Shown: one piece after another, positions 1 through 7,554 of the stretch
Layout: the number at the start of each line of letters is the position of its first letter
Numbering within the stretch: the stretch's first letter is position 1
From: an uncultured PS1 clade bacterium
GTDB lineage: Bacteria; Pseudomonadota; Alphaproteobacteria; RS24
NCBI GenBank assembly: GCA_902624095.1
Contig: CACNWB010000002.1
Coordinates: 56,153 to 120,152, forward strand
Length of the DNA stretch: 64,000 nucleotides
Reading direction: 5' to 3'
Program-made: the position numbers and the translations under genes
Notes under the pieces: generated by a model
Databases searched by the model: none
Seen by the model: only the letters and a program-made list of their open reading frames with translations
What the model was told of the DNA's origin: nothing

Positions 1-1605
1 CAAATCGTGCAGCGGCACAATTTTGGGCACAACGGACTCGACCAGATTGGGGTTCGTTTGCGACAGATTGTCGAGTAATGACTGTACGTCGTCCTGACCA
101 ATCAATTCGCCAGCATATTTATAGACAAGCGAACTTAGATGCGTTGCAATCACAGCTTCGGGCGCCACGACAACATAATTATTGGCCTCGGCTTCGGCTT
201 CCTGCTCATTACGGATCCAGATAGCATCCATGCCGAATGTCGGGTCTTTGACTGGCTGGCCGTCAAGCTGGACATGTGAGTTTTCACCCGGTATTGCGAG
301 TTTGCGATTGGGGAAGGTTTCGTCTTCGCCGACAATCGTTTGCCCGATACGAATGCGATATTGGTTAGCCTTCAGGGAAAGGTCGTCGCGAATACGTACC
401 GGCGGTACTACAAACCCAAGGGTTTTAGAAACCTGTTTGCGGATGCTGGTGATGCGGTTGACCAGAGGCCCGCCGGCATCCTCATCAACCATTTCGACAA
501 GGCCGTAGCCGATCTGAACCGAAATCGGCGCATTGTCGGTTACATCTGAAAGCTCTATTTTATCGGGCGCTTTTTCTTCTACCTCTTCTTCGGTCTCAAC
601 TGGTTGCGATTCTGTTTTCTGCTCCGACAAGTGTACAAAAAAGGCCGCCGACGCCGCGATGAGGGCAGCGACTAAAAACAGAAAATTCGGCATGCCGGGC
701 ATAAATCCAATAAGCAAAAGCACGCCGGCAACGGGTACCCAGGCACTCGAAATGCTGACCTGACGCCCGATATGGGCCGCCATATTCTGAGTGGAAGAAA
801 CGCGCGTGACAATAATCGCTGTTGCGATGGCAAGCAGGAGCGACGGAATTTGGGCGACCAGCCCGTCACCGATCGAAAGCAGAAGATAAATCTCGGCAGC
901 TTGCCCAATCCCCATTTCGTGTTGGCTTAGACCAATAGTCAGCCCGCCTATAATATTAATAGCCAAAATCAGCAGGGCGGCAATTGCGTCACCTTTAACA
1001 AATTTGGAGGCTCCGTCCATGGCACCGTAAAAATCGGCCTCATTGGAAATTTCCTCGCGGCGCTTGGCCGCCTCTTCGGTACTTAGAACACCGGCATTTA
1101 AATCGGCGTCAATGGCCATCTGCTTGCCGGGCATGGCATCCAATGTAAAACGCGCCGAAACTTCGGAAACACGGCCGGCACCGCGCGTGATCACCACCAG
1201 ATTGATAATAATAAGAATGATAAAGACAAAAATACCCACGGCGAAATTGCCGGAAATAACAAACTCGCCAAACGCCTCAATAACCTGACCTGCCGCGTCC
1301 GTGCCTTCGTGACCGCGGCTTAACACAACGCGGGTGGAGGCCACGTTCAGCCCCAGTCGCAAAACCGTGGCAATCAGCAAAAGCGAGGGAAAGCTAGAGA
1401 AATCAAGTGGGCGAAACGTGTTTATCGCAACCATAAGGATAAGAAGCGACACCAAAATATTGCCGACGAAGAAAATATCGAGCAAAAACGCAGGAAGTGG
1501 CAGAACCATCATGGCGATCAGGGCAAGGATACTGATTGGCAAAACCGTGCTGGTCAAAACAGCCCGCATATCCGTCAGGCCTAGTCGTGATAATGTCATT
1601 TCCAT
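1..1605 (-). CDS. flhA: Flagellar export gate protein FlhA (partial, 3' end outside window)
   Basis: FlhA is the large inner-membrane subunit of the flagellar type III export gate; its cytoplasmic ring docks chaperone-substrate complexes. The ORF is missing from the supplied track because it runs off the left edge. Translating the reverse strand from 1605 gives about 535 residues: an N-terminal block of hydrophobic helices containing the FHIPEP-type stretch (LRLGLNVASTRVVLSRG), a charged linker rich in Glu, then the start of the cytoplasmic domain (SVQIGYGLVEMVDE). Two ATGs lie 6 bp apart; the one at 1605 has GAGGAA at a good distance. A sigma-54 site lies upstream on the same strand. The missing C-terminus should contain the rest of the cytoplasmic domain; flhF, fleN and fliA commonly follow in such clusters, but this cannot be seen here. 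Confidence 0.95.
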   Translation of the reverse strand, partial: MEMTLSRLGLTDMRAVLTSTVLPISILALIAMMVLPLPAFLLDIFFVGNILVSLLILMVAINTFRPLDFSSFPSLLLIATVLRLGLNVASTRVVLSRGHEGTDAAGQVIEAFGEFVISGNFAVGIFVFIILIIINLVVITRGAGRVSEVSARFTLDAMPGKQMAIDADLNAGVLSTEEAAKRREEISNEADFYGAMDGASKFVKGDAIAALLILAINIIGGLTIGLSQHEMGIGQAAEIYLLLSIGDGLVAQIPSLLLAIATAIIVTRVSSTQNMAAHIGRQVSISSAWVPVAGVLLLIGFMPGMPNFLFLVAALIAASAAFFVHLSEQKTESQPVETEEEVEEKAPDKIELSDVTDNAPISVQIGYGLVEMVDEDAGGPLVNRITSIRKQVSKTLGFVVPPVRIRDDLSLKANQYRIRIGQTIVGEDETFPNRKLAIPGENSHVQLDGQPVKDPTFGMDAIWIRNEQEAEAEANNYVVVAPEAVIATHLSSLVYKYAGELIGQDDVQSLLDNLSQTNPNLVESVVPKIVPLHDL

Positions 1606-1758
1606 GACAAATTCCTCGTGTCAAACTTCCGTTTCTTTTCCTGCCATCTGCGACCACACTCGGCTTAATCGCCCGTTAAACTATTGAAAGACCAAACAAA
1701 CTCCTTCAATTACGCCGGGCTGCCAGTTTCGCGACCATGCATGGCAATGTTCAAATAG

Positions 1759-1775
1759 GCAAAAACCGTGCCATT
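1759..1775 (-). promoter_or_regulatory. Sigma-54 promoter for flhA
   Basis: On the minus strand the sequence reads AATGGCACGGTTTTTGC: an intact TGGCAC -24 box and TTGC -12 box with the required GG-N10-GC spacing. The predicted start near 1747 leaves a leader of about 140 nt before flhA. The 320-bp gap 1606-1925 holds this site and the divergent flgP site; nothing else was recognised in it. Confidence 0.75.
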
Positions 1776-1864
1776 TGCGCTTTGTTGCGCGTAAATGTAT
1801 GAGATAAAAGAAGAAATTTTCTAATTCTATGTGTCTCGCGCTTTAAACAGCGGTAATGGCCGGC

Positions 1865-1881
1865 TTGGCATGATTTGTGCA
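1865..1881 (+). promoter_or_regulatory. Possible sigma-54 promoter for the flgP-flgT operon
   Basis: TTGGCATGATTTGTGCA keeps GG-N10-GC, but the -12 box is GTGC rather than TTGC and the -24 box ends in T. It lies 45 bp before the lipoprotein start and faces it. It is weaker than the other sites in the window; the assignment rests on position and orientation. Confidence 0.5.
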
Positions 1882-1925
1882 AACCCGTTCATGATGGTTT
1901 TATTCTGCATGCACTGGAGAGAAAC

Positions 1926-2393
1926 ATGTTCAAAGCCTGCTCGCCTTTCATAATCAGCGCCTTTTTGGCCGTAAGCCTCGCCGCGTGTTCGGATTATCGA
2001 ATTGCCTTAGTTCCCGCAGAGGAACCGGCTCCGGTAATGTCCCAAGCCAGTGTCGAGAAAATCCCTACAATCACAGCAATCGGTTATGCCGTTGTGTCGA
2101 GCCAGCCCGGTAAATCGGTGGCGCAGCGACGCCTGATGGCCATTCGTGCCGCTCGCATGGCGGCCATGCGTGAACTTGCCGAGCAAATTCATGGACTAAA
2201 AGTCAACGGCAATACGACCGTTGTTGACCTGATGGTAAATAACGACACGTTTCGTGGTGTTGTGAGCGGTGTTATTCGCGGTGCCCGCACGGTTCGTATT
2301 AATCCGACTGGTGAGGACACATACGAAATTGTGCTTGAAATTGACCGCAGCACAATTTCACAGCTGATGCATTCCGCAACCCGGTCGAGCTGA
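1926..2393 (+). CDS. flgP: LPP20/FlgP-like flagellar outer-membrane lipoprotein
   Basis: A 155-aa lipoprotein. The track start (1875) adds 17 residues before the real signal peptide; ATG 1926 follows a GGAGAG site and gives a type II signal with lipobox LAAC, so the mature protein begins at Cys about 21. The rest resembles the LPP20 fold of FlgP (GYAVVSSQPGKS..QRRLMAIRAARMAAMRELAEQ, then a two-strand repeat ending in VLEID). In Vibrio, Campylobacter and Rhodobacter sphaeroides, FlgP forms an outer-membrane-associated disk or ring needed for motility. Lying directly before a flgT-like gene supports the same role. The family call is from motif memory; a generic LPP20 lipoprotein is the alternative. 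Confidence 0.72.
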   Translation: MFKACSPFIISAFLAVSLAACSDYRIALVPAEEPAPVMSQASVEKIPTITAIGYAVVSSQPGKSVAQRRLMAIRAARMAAMRELAEQIHGLKVNGNTTVVDLMVNNDTFRGVVSGVIRGARTVRINPTGEDTYEIVLEIDRSTISQLMHSATRSS

Positions 2394-2423
2394 TCGGCTT
2401 TGGGTTAGGAATCCGGATTTGCT

Positions 2424-3590
2424 ATGCGTCGCGTGTTTACCAGTAAATTGCTGAAGGGTGCTTTGGTGCTCTGGATGTCAGTATTTATGGCATCGACCGG
2501 CTCCGCTGAGGTTGGCGCTCCAATGGCAGGGCAGGCATCAGTGCATGAAGTGACGGGGCAGGCAGCCGTCACCGCTGAGGTAACACCCGACCGCGCACGG
2601 CGGCTTGCGCTGGAAGATGCGCTGTATTTGGCCGCGCTGCAGGGTGGCGTGGCTATAGACGGGTTTAGCGCGATCGATGCCAGTACGGCGTTGAGCGAGG
2701 AAACGGTTTTGCGCCCGACCGCCGATATTCTGGATTACACAATTATCGAAGAAAAACAGATGGATAACTTAAGCCAAGTGACCATTCGCGCGGTCACGGG
2801 GCTGGCTAACCCAGCAGCTTGCGAGGCCGGTATGAAACGTCACTTCATGGTTTTCAAGCCCCGCATTTATACCTCTCCGGCGGCGCCGGCATGGGCCGAG
2901 CGACAGGGCGACAGGCTGATACAGCATGTGGTTAAGAGCCTGTCGGCACGCGAAAATGCTTCTTATGAGCTTGCAACCGATACTGAATTTGACGCCACTC
3001 GCCGCCAGCGCACAGAACAGTCATTTGACTATTATGTGCTGACAGAAGCGCCCGCTATTGCCACGGGCGATTATGCGCTGCAAGTTTCGCTGAAAATAGA
3101 TACCGTGACAGCCGACACGAATGGCGGGCTTGTGCAGGAAGAAGCCGTGCACGCACTATTGCGGGTCGATGTCTACACCGGACAGGGCTTTGAGCCGGTT
3201 TTCAGCACTCGGACCCATGCAATTGTGCATGCCGAACGAGATTATTTTTTCAACACTCTCAATCAGGTTTTGCAAGCACCGCGACCAGTATTTGACGCGG
3301 ATATTGCCTTACGCTTTGCTAATTTCGTGGACGCCGAACTTGGGCAATTTCTATGCCGGACGCTGCACGCGAAAGTGACGCTGGCTGGCGGTCGTGCCCT
3401 TGTATCGTTGGGACGGCGCCACGGCCTCGTCAAATCGCATTTGGCTGTCCTGAACAAGCCTAATGCGCCGTTCCGCGTGCTGAGTATCGCAGAATTGATG
3501 GACGCCGAGGCTGTTCTTTCACCCCTTGATCCCGAGACTGATCTGTCGTCAATTGACGGTCAGTCTGTTCGCTTTTTGGAGGCAAAATAA
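2424..3590 (+). CDS. flgT: FlgT-like flagellar H-ring protein
   Basis: A 388-aa exported protein with a signal peptide (about 1-28, cleavage near GSA-EV). The N-terminal region has the FlgT/LPP20-type helix pattern (TPDRARRLALEDALYLAALQGG, residues about 50-75). A middle alpha/beta domain follows (about 110-290), then a small beta domain at the C-terminus (GGRALVSLGRRHGLVKSHL) like the FlgT C-domain. FlgT builds the H-ring around the basal body of Na+-driven polar flagella in Vibrio and is also found with the R. sphaeroides fla1 flagellum. It sits 30 bp after flgP and overlaps the next gene by one base, so it is in an operon. The fit to the FlgT domain order is good; identity is inferred without alignment. 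Confidence 0.72.
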   Translation: MRRVFTSKLLKGALVLWMSVFMASTGSAEVGAPMAGQASVHEVTGQAAVTAEVTPDRARRLALEDALYLAALQGGVAIDGFSAIDASTALSEETVLRPTADILDYTIIEEKQMDNLSQVTIRAVTGLANPAACEAGMKRHFMVFKPRIYTSPAAPAWAERQGDRLIQHVVKSLSARENASYELATDTEFDATRRQRTEQSFDYYVLTEAPAIATGDYALQVSLKIDTVTADTNGGLVQEEAVHALLRVDVYTGQGFEPVFSTRTHAIVHAERDYFFNTLNQVLQAPRPVFDADIALRFANFVDAELGQFLCRTLHAKVTLAGGRALVSLGRRHGLVKSHLAVLNKPNAPFRVLSIAELMDAEAVLSPLDPETDLSSIDGQSVRFLEAK

Positions 3591-4033
3591 TGTTATCGCG
3601 TGTTTTTCTGCTTAATTGTTTGGCCTTTGCAGCCATTTCTGCTCCCGCATTGGCTGGTCCTTTTCCTTTGGTTGTGCTGGAAAACGATCAGAGGCAATTG
3701 GGCGAGAAATCAGAGAACTCGGCGTCAAAATTTGCCGATGATCCCGATCATGCAGAGCGCCATAAGGTCAAAAAGGGCGATTCACTGTTCAAAATTATCA
3801 ATAAATATTACGCAGATGCTGGGCTGGACAGAAATTTTCTGGAACTTGCCATTGTCAAAGCCAATCGCGGGGCATTTGTTCGCAATAACCCAAATTTTTT
3901 ATATGCCGGACGCGTTTTGCACCTGCCATCAGTCAACCAGATCAAATCCATGGTCATGCACCCCTATGGCACTGGTGCTTTGCGGGCGCAACAGCCAGAA
4001 TCTACCGGTCATATTTTCTTCCTAGGGCACTAA
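3590..4033 (+). CDS. Secreted LysM-type peptidoglycan-binding protein
   Basis: A 147-aa protein with an N-terminal signal peptide (cleavage near ALA-GP, residue about 22). A single LysM-like module follows at about 58-110 (HKVKKGDSLFKIINKYY...NPNFLYAGRVLHLPS), in the long form seen in FimV N-termini. A short tail closes the protein. It starts inside the flgT stop (TAATG) and is followed with no gap by flgA, so it is translationally coupled into the H-ring/P-ring operon. LysM modules bind peptidoglycan glycan strands, so a job anchoring the periplasmic ring to the wall is plausible but inferred. I do not know a standard flagellar gene name for it. Confidence 0.7.
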   Translation: MLSRVFLLNCLAFAAISAPALAGPFPLVVLENDQRQLGEKSENSASKFADDPDHAERHKVKKGDSLFKIINKYYADAGLDRNFLELAIVKANRGAFVRNNPNFLYAGRVLHLPSVNQIKSMVMHPYGTGALRAQQPESTGHIFFLGH

Positions 4034-4780
4034 ATGAAGCGATTTAGCGTCATTTTGCTGCTTTTTTCCCCTAACATGCAGCTTTTTGCGGCCGAAACCG
4101 CACTGGAACGCATTAATGGCGCACAAATTCGCGTCGTGATTCAGGCAGAGCTGGCCGAATATGGTTTTTTTGTCGAGCCATCAGTAAAGCCAGATCGCCT
4201 GTTTCGCGCATGCAGGGGCGATTTTGAGGTCAAAAAAGCCTTCGGCGGTTGGCAGACCGTGCGTGTGATTTGCAAGCAGGAAAATCCTTGGGATATCTAT
4301 GTGCGCACCGGCCTTCAGCCGAAAACGCCGGCAAAAGCAGATGACAGCCCGGAAAAAAGCCCTGAAAAGAAACAAAAATCGGATAATCTTGGCCTGATGC
4401 AGCGGGTTATCATTGTGCGTCCGGTTTCGCGCGGGAATTTTCTGACACGCGAAGATCTGGGGTTACAAACATTGTCGCGCAGTGGCGGCACTGGTTTTAC
4501 CGATATTGATGAACTTGTCGGGCGGAGGGCGAAAAAATCACTGCGCGGGGGCCTTGTTTTGCATGAGCGCCATTTAGAGCCTGATTGGATGGTTCAGGCC
4601 AAGCAAACTGTGTCAGTTGTCAATAATTCTGGCGGAATTCAGGTGACAACGGCCGGAATTGCAATGGAAAACGGGCGTCTTGGGGATTTGGTGAAGGTAA
4701 AAAACCTGTCCTCAAACAGTGTTTTGCACGGATTTGTGGCGGGCGCGAAAAAAATATCGATCGGCACTAAAATAAATTAA
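4034..4780 (+). CDS. flgA: Flagellar P-ring assembly chaperone FlgA
   Basis: A 248-aa periplasmic protein with a signal peptide (cleavage near FA-AE, residue about 20). It carries the C-terminal SAF-type domain of FlgA: VIIVRPVSRGNFLTREDLGL, then GRRAKKSLRGGLVL and the final VKVKNLSSNSVLHGFV strand-turn-strand. FlgA helps FlgI polymerise into the P ring. Start ATG 4034 immediately follows the preceding TAA. A charged Lys/Glu/Pro linker (about 98-118) separates the N-terminal domain from the SAF domain. It belongs to the flgP-flgT-LysM-flgA-flgM run. Confidence 0.9.
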   Translation: MKRFSVILLLFSPNMQLFAAETALERINGAQIRVVIQAELAEYGFFVEPSVKPDRLFRACRGDFEVKKAFGGWQTVRVICKQENPWDIYVRTGLQPKTPAKADDSPEKSPEKKQKSDNLGLMQRVIIVRPVSRGNFLTREDLGLQTLSRSGGTGFTDIDELVGRRAKKSLRGGLVLHERHLEPDWMVQAKQTVSVVNNSGGIQVTTAGIAMENGRLGDLVKVKNLSSNSVLHGFVAGAKKISIGTKIN

Positions 4781-4817
4781 ACTCAAGTCGTTTAACCTTA
4801 TGTAGGAGTATATCAAC

Positions 4818-5117
4818 ATGGTTGACTCGATTAAAAATAGTTTTAGTCGCGTGGATCCCCACCAAAAGGGACGCACTGCAGACGTTTCGGCCGGTACCGC
4901 CAAGGGCGTTGTCGCTAAAGCTTCTGCGCCTGCGGCCTCTGGCGGTACAACCATTGATGTGAAACAATCAGTCGTTGTAGAAATGGCTAAAGCGCCGCCT
5001 ATAGATGAAAAAGCGGTGCAGCGAATCAAAGAGGCCATTTCGCGTGGCGATTACCCCATCAATTTGGAGAGGGTCTCCGACGCGCTCATGGACGCTTATC
5101 GGGAGTTGAAAGACTAA
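4818..5117 (+). CDS. flgM: Anti-sigma-28 factor FlgM
   Basis: A 99-aa protein. The last 40 residues carry the FlgM signature (DEKAVQRIKEAISRGDYPI, then SDALMDAYRELKD); the N-terminal half is disordered and Ala/Lys rich, as is usual. FlgM holds FliA (sigma-28) inactive until the hook is finished and it is exported. GTAGGAG precedes ATG 4818. fliA is not in the window, so it must lie elsewhere if the checkpoint is intact. I could not find a clear sigma-28 promoter (TAAA-N15-GCCGATAA) in front of either flagellin. Confidence 0.92.
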   Translation: MVDSIKNSFSRVDPHQKGRTADVSAGTAKGVVAKASAPAASGGTTIDVKQSVVVEMAKAPPIDEKAVQRIKEAISRGDYPINLERVSDALMDAYRELKD

Positions 5118-5140
5118 CGACAATATACCAATCTATTGTT

Positions 5141-5446
5141 ATGACGTCTCCGTCCACGATTGATTCCATGCTAAAGGATCTTGATGAGATCCTTTCCCGA
5201 GCACATGCCTGCCTTTCCGACCCCGTCAAGCTCGCTGAGCCGTTGGCAAACCTTGAAAATTTTTTGAATAATAGGTTTGCCGAGATGAAAACTGCTATTG
5301 CCGAAGACGGTATGAACGGCGATCAGCGCTTGCATTTGGCCTCCTGTATGGACAGATTAGTTGATCTGCAAGCCAAAACTCAGGCACGCCTGGAATGGTT
5401 TGATACGTTGGGTTCGGATTTGGCCGAAATGGTGGAGCGCGGTTGA
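5141..5446 (+). CDS. flgN: FlgN-like flagellar export chaperone
   Basis: A 101-aa, wholly helical, acidic protein directly after flgM. This is the usual place of FlgN, the chaperone of the hook-filament junction proteins FlgK and FlgL. No strong family motif can be read (FlgN diverges fast); the call rests on size, helical pattern (LAEPLANLENFLNNRFAEMK; ASCMDRLVDLQAKTQARLEWF) and gene order. The start has no clear Shine-Dalgarno sequence, which fits coupling to flgM 23 bp upstream. The first codons contain an inverted repeat (AAAGGATC-N7-GATCCTTT, 5173-5195). Confidence 0.6.
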   Translation: MTSPSTIDSMLKDLDEILSRAHACLSDPVKLAEPLANLENFLNNRFAEMKTAIAEDGMNGDQRLHLASCMDRLVDLQAKTQARLEWFDTLGSDLAEMVERG

Positions 5447-5458
5447 TACAGGAGTAGG

Positions 5459-5911
5459 GTGTTGGACGTACAAAATTTCATCGATTTTTTCTTATCAGCC
5501 GCGGCACTGCCGTTTCTGGCATTGCTCGCCATGATGATCATTGCCTTTGCCGCCATTATCATTTTCTGGCTTCAGAGCCGCCGTCTGAAAGTGGTGCTGG
5601 AAGATATGTACGCCCGCCACCAACAGCTTGTAAAATTGGTCAGCGATGCGCGTTCAACCTCCGGATCTCCGGCTGATAGTGATAGCATAAATGCGCTGTC
5701 TGCCATGCTGATAGAGCAGGGCAAAGCCATTGCGACGCTGCAGGCGGAAATTGTGCGTCTTGCCGATGGCGTCAACCAACAGGAACAAATATCGCGTGCC
5801 ATTGAAATGGCGCGCCAGGGAGCCAAACGGGCTGGGCTCGTTGAGGCAACTGGTATTTCTGCTGAACAGGCCGATGCCATCGTCAAATTCCACGGTAAAA
5901 ACACTAGCTAG
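5459..5911 (+). CDS. DUF2802-type membrane protein of flagellar loci
   Basis: A 150-aa protein with one N-terminal membrane helix (about 13-36), a coiled-coil segment (about 75-105), and a C-terminal motif IEMARQGAKRAGLVEATGIS followed by EQADAIVKFHG, which is the DUF2802 signature. DUF2802 proteins are recurrent in polar flagellar and chemotaxis loci of gammaproteobacteria; their function is unknown to me. The start is GTG 5459 (TTG 5462 is the alternative), with CAGGAG just upstream. It is the last gene of the flgP operon and is convergent with the lipoprotein gene 17 bp away. Confidence 0.75.
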   Translation: MLDVQNFIDFFLSAAALPFLALLAMMIIAFAAIIIFWLQSRRLKVVLEDMYARHQQLVKLVSDARSTSGSPADSDSINALSAMLIEQGKAIATLQAEIVRLADGVNQQEQISRAIEMARQGAKRAGLVEATGISAEQADAIVKFHGKNTS

Positions 5912-5928
5912 CGGGCGGCCAGTTTTGG

Positions 5929-6267
5929 CTACATTGAAAAGACGGATTTCTTGCAAGTCAAAGTGGCGAAGCGGGCGCCTAACAGCGCCTCGATTTCACC
6001 GGTTTCACGATTGACTCTGATTTCATCGTCTTCGACTTTGAGTTCCAGCCGATCTTTTTCCCTGAACACAATCTCAAGAGCTTGGGGCCCCTGCTCGGTG
6101 AAGAGCGTGGCAGTAGTTGTGCCGCGCTGGGTTTCAAGTTCGATGCTTTGAAGTCCCAAACGATTGAATTCACAAGTATATTTTTCGGTTCTGAAACGGA
6201 CAAAATCTTCACAGGCGCTTAGAAAGCTGAAAGACACAAAAACTAAACCAAGCAGGTTAGGTTTCAT
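5929..6267 (-). CDS. Small lipoprotein of the flagellar regulon (unknown function)
   Basis: A 112-aa protein with a lipoprotein signal (LLGLVFVSFSFLSAC; Cys at about residue 18). A beta-rich body follows, with a Cys in KYTCEF and another in TLTCKK that could form a disulfide. The track shows a 208-aa ORF here, but only its C-terminal part is real: ATG 6267 overlaps the stop of the upstream acidic-repeat gene (ATGAAACCTAA), so the two are translationally coupled. The pair lies behind a sigma-54 promoter, which places this lipoprotein in the flagellar regulon. No family recognised. Confidence 0.75.
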   Translation of the reverse strand: MKPNLLGLVFVSFSFLSACEDFVRFRTEKYTCEFNRLGLQSIELETQRGTTTATLFTEQGPQALEIVFREKDRLELKVEDDEIRVNRETGEIEALLGARFATLTCKKSVFSM

Positions 6268-7459
6268 CGGCCTTTTCGGTTTCGTCACTTGCCTCATTTC
6301 CGTCATTTTCACCACTTTCGCCATTTTTATTGTCCGACACGGCTGATTCCTCGGCACTGTCGGAGGCCAGCGCTTCGTCAATTTCCTTAAACGCCTCGGC
6401 GGTTTCCGCGATGGCTGTTGCCAGCACATGATCCTCGGTATCAAGTAATTCAACATCTGCTTCATTACTCGCTTGTTCACTTGCTTCGTCAATTGGTTCC
6501 GGAATGTCGCCCGCGCTCTCCACGGCCGCCCGAGTTTCCGCATTTGGTTCGACATCCGCTTCCGTTTCTGCTGCTACGGTTTCATCGGCCGCTTCCGCTT
6601 CGACATCCGCTTCATCAGTGGCATTTTTTGATTCCGGCATTTCTTCTGCTACCGTCTCATCAGTCGATTCTGCTGCCACGGTTTCATCAGCTACTTCTTC
6701 TGCTTCCGGAATCTCATCTGCTACTTCTTTTGCTTCCGAAATCTCATCTGCTATTTCTTCTGCCACGGTTTCATCAGCTACTTCTTCTGCTTCCGGAATC
6801 TCATCTGCTACGGTGTCATCAGTTGCTTCCGCTGCTTCGGCTTCGATCTCCTTGCCCGTTTCTTCCTGAATATCTTCATCCGCATCGGACTGCTGGGCGC
6901 TTTCAGGGGCGGCGTCTTCTTCCGATACCGTATCATCTTCCGATACTGCGTCTTCCTCCGATACCGTATCATCTTCCGATACTGCGTCTTCCTCCGATAA
7001 TTCGGGGTCTGCGGCCTCGCGCAACTCGGCATGGCCGGCATCAATCAGGCGTTGGGCATCGGCCGCCGAAACATCAACGATAATGCCTTCGGGAAGCCGC
7101 ATGTCGTTGACTTCGCAATTCTCCAGCACCCGCACGCGAGCCCAGCTTCTGCCTGCGGTATCATCATCCGCCACATCCAGTTCGCCAAGAGGTTCGGATG
7201 CTGGCACAAATTCGACTGTTTCTTCAAAATCTATTATGCGTTTGCGCAATAAATACACCCGAGCGGCCAATGCTCCGAGGCGCTTTGTCTCGTCTTCCTC
7301 AGTTTCCAAAAGTTTTTGGACAAATTCTTTGAGTTCGGCAAATGGCTTGTCTTCAAAATGGTCGATAATTTTGTCGCGCGCGGCCTCAATCTCAGGCGCC
7401 AGGCGCCGTAGGCCAGTTCGCGCGTCACGCGCGTGCTGCGGAAGTTCGACCTCATCCAT
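6257..7459 (-). CDS. Acidic repeat protein (unknown function)
   Basis: A 400-aa very acidic protein. ATG 7459 is preferred over 7492 because of the GGAG site before it. Residues 1-100 look helical and folded. About 105-145 form a small domain (RVRVLENCEVNDMRLPEGI..DAQRLIDAGHAE) like ones seen in phage and flagellar-locus proteins. From about 150 on the sequence is low-complexity Glu/Asp/Ala/Val/Ser, with a 12-residue tandem repeat (SEEDAVSEDDTV, two copies) and a 29-residue repeat (EIPEAEEVADETVAEE type). It is transcribed from a sigma-54 promoter that overlaps the flgB promoter. There is no signal peptide, so it is probably cytoplasmic. Confidence 0.8.
   Translation of the reverse strand: MDEVELPQHARDARTGLRRLAPEIEAARDKIIDHFEDKPFAELKEFVQKLLETEEDETKRLGALAARVYLLRKRIIDFEETVEFVPASEPLGELDVADDDTAGRSWARVRVLENCEVNDMRLPEGIIVDVSAADAQRLIDAGHAELREAADPELSEEDAVSEDDTVSEEDAVSEDDTVSEEDAAPESAQQSDADEDIQEETGKEIEAEAAEATDDTVADEIPEAEEVADETVAEEIADEISEAKEVADEIPEAEEVADETVAAESTDETVAEEMPESKNATDEADVEAEAADETVAAETEADVEPNAETRAAVESAGDIPEPIDEASEQASNEADVELLDTEDHVLATAIAETAEAFKEIDEALASDSAEESAVSDNKNGESGENDGNEASDETEKADET
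6673..6812. repeat. Coding repeats with 87-bp period
   Basis: The stretch beginning CTGCCACGGTTTCATCAG recurs exactly 87 bp later (6673 and 6760) and stays identical for about 50 bp. The period is 29 codons, so the reading frame of the acidic protein is kept. This is a recombination-prone coding repeat, not a mobile element. Confidence 0.8.
6922..6993. repeat. Tandem 36-bp coding repeat, two copies
   Basis: CCGATACCGTATCATCTTCC begins two head-to-tail copies of a 36-bp unit (6922 and 6958). The unit encodes 12 residues of the acidic protein on the minus strand. Thirty-six bases resembles a CRISPR repeat length, but there are no spacers. Confidence 0.85.
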
Positions 7460-7481
7460 TTTTTTTTCTCCAACTAACGAT

Positions 7482-7498
7482 TTGGCACCCAATTTGCA
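7482..7498 (+). promoter_or_regulatory. Sigma-54 promoter for flgBCDEF
   Basis: TTGGCACCCAATTTGCA is a full-consensus -24/-12 element, with a predicted start near 7509 and flgB ATG at 7555. Its -12 box physically overlaps the -12 box of the opposing promoter at 7495-7511. Confidence 0.9.
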
Positions 7499-7511
7499 AT
7501 TTCAGTACCAA
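7495..7511 (-). promoter_or_regulatory. Sigma-54 promoter for the acidic-repeat/lipoprotein operon
   Basis: On the minus strand the sequence reads TTGGTACTGAAATTGCA: one change in the -24 box, perfect TTGC, GG-N10-GC spacing. The predicted start is near 7484, 25 nt before ATG 7459. It shares the TTGCAA core with the flgB promoter. Confidence 0.75.
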
Positions 7512-7554
7512 GTGAACTGTCCCAGCGGGACGTTAGCACAATTTGGAAAGATAT

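Noticed and set aside
5929-6555. 208-aa ORF on the minus strand
   Set aside because: Its N-terminal half is an out-of-frame shadow of the acidic-repeat gene. Only the part from ATG 6267 has a lipobox and a coupled start, so it was annotated as a 112-aa lipoprotein.
6922-6993. 36-bp tandem repeat as a possible CRISPR
   Set aside because: Only two head-to-tail copies, no spacers, and it lies in frame within a protein-coding gene.
6418-7083. 221-aa Leu/Pro/His-rich ORF on the plus strand
   Set aside because: Shadow of the repetitive acidic gene read on the opposite strand.
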